Below, piece by piece: positions 63,797-64,000 of a DNA stretch of 64,000 bases. The number at the start of each line of letters is the position of its first letter. Position 1 is the first letter of the stretch. The stretch lies in the NCBI GenBank assembly GCA_023426245.1, contig JAFABB010000028.1, positions 181,379-245,378 on the forward strand. Direction: 5' to 3'. The position numbers and the translations under genes were made by a program. This DNA comes from Bacillota bacterium (GTDB lineage: Bacteria; Bacillota; UBA4882; UBA8346). The notes beneath the pieces are model-generated. The model was not told the origin of the DNA, did not search any database, and saw only the letters and a list, made by a program, of their open reading frames with translations.

Positions 63797-64000
63797 TGGG
63801 AACGAAGGAATAGCCTAATAAAGATTAAATGTATGACGTTTATGAGGGTCCACGGATTTCACCGGCTGAGTTCCTTTCTGAGCGGCCAGAAAGATGTCAT
63901 ATGTTTTGTCAAGAGACAAAGGGAAATACACCAACCAATTACCATAAAATGGAAGCAACTGCCAATTAGCCATATCAAAACCTTTTTCATGCTAAAAATG

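Larger units (their letters stand above)
62520..64000. other. Gene-free tail region with hairpins
   Basis: I see no frame with a convincing start, ribosome binding site or recognisable product in this stretch. It has AT-rich low-complexity parts and several strong palindromes, listed separately. It could contain decayed genes beyond recognition. Confidence 0.5.

Overview
The window looks like a chromosomal segment of a free-living, sugar-degrading, probably endospore-forming member of the Bacillota (Firmicutes). The signs are strong AGGAGG-type ribosome binding sites, sigma-A-type promoters, two Spo0E-like phosphatases, a YteA-type TraR/DksA protein, a DUF5665 protein, CtsR-like boxes before the chaperone genes, and many carbohydrate ABC importers that carry no ATPase gene of their own. 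I cannot name the genus. No rRNA, tRNA, insertion sequence, prophage or CRISPR array was found.

Layout. 1-3906: end of a very large secreted pectate-lyase-like protein (5' end outside the window). 4097-6950: membrane acyltransferase, SfsA, ketopantoate-reductase-like enzyme. 7173-18837: a PrpR-like regulator with a ruined AAA+ core, followed by an operon for an acidic sugar or uronate derivative (GarR-like reductase, DapA-family lyase, Dpp-type importer, UxuA-like TIM barrel) that ends in a decayed glycerate kinase. 18911-22358: DUF5665, TraR/DksA, lspA, lgt, RluD-type synthase. 22724-29466: sugar ABC importer, ROK regulator, PfkB kinase and SIS protein, an arrangement like fructosamine (Frl) loci. 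29580-31135: small hydrophobic peptide, Spo0E-like protein and 1 kb of repeats and hairpins. 31136-38031: secreted HExxH protein, secreted GH3 enzyme, polysaccharide deacetylase, second Spo0E-like protein. 38347-43980: two Crp/Fnr regulators, a methyltransferase, two BMP-type nucleoside-binding proteins and a nucleoside hydrolase. 44199-53328: maltose/maltodextrin system (GH13, importer, LacI regulator, maltose phosphorylase) with matching operators in front of both transcription units. 53559-55886: a CDP-alcohol-transferase/flavodoxin fusion, a small unknown protein and a DUF4197 protein. 56317-62126: dnaK, cbpA-type dnaJ, CbpM/HspR-like gene and clpB. 62127-64000: no gene, but tandem and palindromic repeats.

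How it works together: secreted enzymes (pectate-lyase-like, GH3, deacetylase) would release plant or cell-wall sugars. At least three dedicated importers bring in sugars or sugar acids, and dedicated enzymes feed them to glycolysis: phosphorolysis of maltose, kinase plus SIS deglycase, and aldolase plus reductase.

The least-explained items are the phosphatidyltransferase-flavodoxin fusion, the ATPase-dead PrpR-like regulator, a family of at least seven gene-end palindromic elements sharing a GGCTGTC end, and several clusters of REP-like hairpins and tandem repeats. Function calls come from motif reading only; no database search was possible.
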